Made by a program: the position numbers and the translations under genes
The notes under the pieces: model-generated
Database searches by the model: none
What the model saw: the letters and a program-made list of their open reading frames with translations, nothing else
Told to the model about the DNA's origin: nothing
Shown here: positions 7,625 through 9,455 of the stretch, piece after piece
How positions within the stretch are numbered: position 1 is the first letter of the stretch
Layout: each line of letters starts with the position of its first letter
NCBI GenBank assembly: GCA_964533785.1
Contig: CAZHNG010000267.1
Coordinates: forward strand, 1-9,455
Direction of reading: 5' to 3'
DNA from: JANQRV01 sp964533785
Lineage (GTDB): Bacteria > Bacteroidota > Bacteroidia > Chitinophagales > Saprospiraceae
Length of the DNA stretch: 9,455 bases

Positions 7625-7649
7625 CCAGAAGATTTTTCCTTTCCTTAAA

Positions 7650-7667
7650 ATACCTAATTCTAGGTAT
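7650..7667. promoter_or_regulatory. Perfect palindrome, candidate operator
   Basis: ATACCTAATTCTAGGTAT is a 7-bp inverted repeat (ATACCTA / TAGGTAT) around a 4-base centre. It starts 25 bases after the DUF4230 stop and ends 13 bases before the first TATATTTG box, so it covers where the -33 element of that promoter would lie. That position fits a dimeric transcription factor site. ATACCTAA recurs at 7846-7853 without its mirror half. The regulator is not identified. Confidence 0.4.
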
Positions 7668-7680
7668 GGCGTTCCTGTGA

Positions 7681-7696
7681 TATATTTGTATATTTG
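7681..7696 (+). promoter_or_regulatory. Two abutting TATATTTG -7 boxes
   Basis: TATATTTG at 7681-7688 and again at 7689-7696 both match the Bacteroidota -7 consensus TAnnTTTG exactly. Neither has a good TTTG about 19 bases upstream, so this promoter may depend on a factor bound at the palindrome at 7650-7667. Transcription would start near 7692-7705 and cover the 37-codon ORF and a roughly 240-base leader before the secreted-protein gene. Confidence 0.4.
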
Positions 7697-7739
7697 CAAT
7701 AAGTATAAAGAATTATTTTCCCAACAACCGTGTAATCCC

Positions 7740-7853
7740 ATGAAGTATAGAGAAATTTTCAATTCCTTACTGTATCATTCCTATTTAGACTTTTCGTCGG
7801 AATATTCTTTTCCAAACATCAATCATTTCTTTTTAACACAATGCTATACCTAA
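7740..7853 (+). CDS. Possible leader peptide or chance ORF (37 codons)
   Basis: ATG at 7740 opens a 37-codon frame ending in TAA at 7851-7853: MKYREIFNSLLYHSYLDF, then an F/S/N-rich tail. It lies about 40 bases downstream of the double -7 box and inside the leader of the secreted-protein gene. It has no recognised domain, signal peptide or regulatory run of one amino acid. It may be a small peptide, a decayed gene end or chance. The rest of 7625-7939 contains no other gene. Confidence 0.15.
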   Translation: MKYREIFNSLLYHSYLDFSSEYSFPNINHFFLTQCYT

Positions 7854-7939
7854 ATCAGCTAAGTTAAAACTTTGGTGTTCAATTGCCGAAGCAACCTCTA
7901 TTGGCTAGAGATTGCATGAGGTAAAAAAGATTATTCCCC

Positions 7940-9130
7940 ATGGTACAGTTTTTTGACAAATTGAGTTTATCCGCTCGAATAATAATGATAAGCACAATGG
8001 CTTTCCAGATGAGTGCGATAGCACAGGAAGGCAGCAGTGCTCCTGTTACCCTTACTACTACACCGCAGATAGACAATCCTAATTGCCAATTGATCATGGC
8101 AGGGCATCACTATGCCGTAAAAAATTTAAATAAAAATTTCACCACTTACAAGACTCCTCCTCGAGTCCTCAGCCCTTGTAATGTACCATATAAACTTTCC
8201 TCAGTTGACAAGATATTCACCCTTCAGTCTGGTATCGATTCCTATTATTTCAAATGGGATAACTGGACTTTTGGTAAAGAAAAAGGTGACGGTGGGGTAG
8301 ATGTCACCGGAGCTCCCAGTAAGCAATTAGTTGAAGGGGCTAATTCCGTCTTGGTTAATGTCAATCCCGGCAGCCATTTATGGCTTAGCATTGCTATACC
8401 AGCCGAAGGATATATGACTTTTAACTGGGACAACATTGGGGGCTCCACTACTTCTATGCTCCGCTTTACCGTGAACAAACAAGAAATAACAGCGGCTCAA
8501 AAAGTTTTTTCTCCTTTACTCAGGCCAGGTGATTTAGTAACTATTGAATTGATCAATAAAGGAGCTACTCCTGAGAAGATGGAAATTTCCAACTTTAATT
8601 TCTACACTAATTCTAACCAATTGATAAAAAGAACCTGGACTGCAGTAGATCTAACAGGTAACCGAAATTCTTTTGACCAATTTATTGCCATAGAACGTCC
8701 GGCAATTCAGCAGGTATTTTTTCCGGTTCATTTGAATGAACTTCGTGCTCCGGTATTAGAAACGGGAACATCCATTCCCCCTTCCGTTACGGGTGTACCA
8801 TACTTTGACGAAGACGGAAACCCGGAGACTCCATACGATCAGGTTTTAACAACCGAGCTGAAAGAAGGCTTCGAAGTCGTTTGGATAGATGAAATCGATC
8901 GTGAAAATGAAAGACTTCGTATCCTAAGACACTGGACCGTAAAAGATGTCTATTTAGGCAACTCCATAACAAAAACGCAGATCATAAAAATTGCTCCGGA
9001 AAGTTTCTCCGAAAAAGAAATTGCCGGTAGCACTTCAGCAATAGAAAATTTCCGAACAAAGCACACCGGTAAAACTGAATCAGTGAGTAAAGAAAAGAGG
9101 TTGGCTATTAATACAGCTGACAGACAGTAA
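7940..9130 (+). CDS. Secreted protein of unknown function with R-x-W-T-x-x-D motifs
   Basis: A 396-residue protein with a signal peptide (residues 1-28, cut near AIA|QE). Residues ~93-222 look like a beta-sandwich module: FKWDNWTF, GGVDVTGAPS, then IPAEGYMTFNW, RPGDLVTIEL and EISNFNFYT. This resembles modules in large surface proteins of Saprospiria. Two segments follow that resemble the repeats of such proteins: RTWTAVDLTGN at 231-241 and RHWTVKDVYLGN at 330-341, each trailed by a Q-x-I or Q-I-I strand. In typical repeats these positions are rich in cysteine (RTWTATDxCGN); here the cysteines are missing, and the whole protein has only two after the signal peptide (Cys49, Cys80). No C-terminal sorting domain is seen, so it may be periplasmic or exported otherwise. 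ATG at 7940 is chosen because it gives the full signal peptide. A strong terminator follows. The similarity is from memory of motif patterns. Confidence 0.8.
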   Translation: MVQFFDKLSLSARIIMISTMAFQMSAIAQEGSSAPVTLTTTPQIDNPNCQLIMAGHHYAVKNLNKNFTTYKTPPRVLSPCNVPYKLSSVDKIFTLQSGIDSYYFKWDNWTFGKEKGDGGVDVTGAPSKQLVEGANSVLVNVNPGSHLWLSIAIPAEGYMTFNWDNIGGSTTSMLRFTVNKQEITAAQKVFSPLLRPGDLVTIELINKGATPEKMEISNFNFYTNSNQLIKRTWTAVDLTGNRNSFDQFIAIERPAIQQVFFPVHLNELRAPVLETGTSIPPSVTGVPYFDEDGNPETPYDQVLTTELKEGFEVVWIDEIDRENERLRILRHWTVKDVYLGNSITKTQIIKIAPESFSEKEIAGSTSAIENFRTKHTGKTESVSKEKRLAINTADRQ

Positions 9131-9186
9131 AGTTTTACCGCATTTATAAGAGTAGGTTTGTAAAGGGTTTCTCATACAGGACTGAA

Positions 9187-9221
9187 GGCGGAGGATTCTT
9201 GAATTACTCCGCCCTTTTTTT
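9187..9221 (+). terminator. Intrinsic terminator of the secreted-protein gene
   Basis: GGCGGAG (9187-9193) and CTCCGCC (9207-9213) form a perfect GC-rich 7-bp stem around a 13-base loop, which itself can pair ATT with AAT. One C and then seven T follow (9215-9221). It lies 56 bases after the stop codon. It is one-directional: the reverse strand has no T-tract after the stem. Confidence 0.85.
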
Positions 9222-9341
9222 ATACGTAAGACTACAGATGCCCAGCAATTTCCAATATGACCGCCATTGAATCGCCATAAACCTGCCTGCCGATACTGTA
9301 GATTGCGAGATTGAGGACTAGTGCTAACGGTGCCGTCAGGA

Positions 9342-9455
9342 GTGTGTGGGCTTTCAGTAATCTAATTCCGCTCTACTAAGTGAGAAGCCAAATCTAAGAT
9401 GCTAGTGCCTCGGGAACTAAATAACCGGCACATTTCGCGGTCTCTTTTATAGCGG
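9342..9455 (+). mobile_element. Possible 5' end of a group II intron (domain I), cut by the right edge
   Basis: GTGTG occurs at 9342 and 9344 and fits the group II 5' consensus GUGYG. About 40 bases on, AGCCAAATCTAAG followed by CGGGAACTAAATAAC resembles the domain I segment of known introns; Lactococcus Ll.LtrB has AGCCAACCTAA and CGGGAACAGAGCACGG in the same order. Stems support a structured RNA: GGCTT (9349-9353) with AAGCC (9384-9388), and GTGCC (9405-9409) plus GG with CC plus GGCAC (9427-9431) around an 11-base loop holding GAACTAAATAA. The reverse-transcriptase/maturase ORF and domains V-VI would lie beyond the window. The exact boundary is unsure. Bases 9222-9341, between the terminator and this segment, show no gene. 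Confidence 0.45.

Noticed and set aside
7334..7762. 142-codon minus-strand ORF across the DUF4230 3' end and the palindrome region
   Set aside because: Most of it is antisense to the DUF4230 domain; its composition is unlike a real protein and no family is recognised.
7867..7874. AAACTTTG as a closer promoter for the secreted-protein gene
   Set aside because: One mismatch to TAnnTTTG and no -33 element at the right distance; weaker than the double box at 7681-7696.
9362..9454. Open minus-strand frame entering from the right edge and ending at TAG 9362-9364 (31 codons), possible C-terminus of a protein
   Set aside because: Thirty-one open codons is common by chance, another minus frame is open for much of the same stretch, and the + strand shows an ordered group II intron-like pattern instead. 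Not excluded without flanking sequence.

Overview
The window looks like a chromosomal segment of a Bacteroidota bacterium, most likely a Saprospiria / Lewinella-type lineage. This is inferred from three things. The gene starts lack Shine-Dalgarno sequences and sit in AT-rich leaders. There are good matches to the Bacteroidota -7 promoter box TAnnTTTG. The protein families present (DUF5117/DUF4953 zinc metalloprotease, DUF3108, DUF4230, and a secreted protein with R-x-W-T-x-x-D motifs) are typical of the phylum. No search was run, so the genus is a guess.

Left part (1-3870): the 3' end of a secreted subtilisin-like S8 protease with two tandem P-domains (+ strand, cut by the left edge) converges on a full-length secreted zinc metalloprotease (- strand). 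Only 12 bases separate them. The metalloprotease has a recognisable promoter at about 3835-3864. Next come a quiet spacer with one hairpin, an uncertain 86-residue ORF, and ruvC (- strand), the Holliday-junction resolvase, which has all four acidic catalytic residues but no ATG start.

Middle (4814-7624): a 340-base divergent intergenic region carries two blocks of a degenerate 9-base tandem repeat (consensus about AACCCGTTA). It is followed by a tight three-gene + strand unit: an LPG-synthase/flippase-like membrane protein, a DUF3108 exported protein that overlaps it by 11 bases, and a membrane-anchored DUF4230 protein. The first of these genes has no ATG or GTG start either. The unit looks like an envelope-related operon, but its substrate cannot be read from sequence.

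Right part (7625-9455): a 315-base intergenic region holds a perfect palindrome, two back-to-back TATATTTG boxes and a 37-codon ORF. After it comes a secreted protein of unknown function that resembles a cysteine-poor relative of the repeat-containing surface proteins common in this lineage. It ends in a strong intrinsic terminator. The last ~110 bases have no convincing ORF, but resemble the 5' end of domain I of a group II intron running off the right edge. The most useful leads are this possible intron, the 9-mer repeat array, the missing ATG starts, and the palindrome/double-promoter region.
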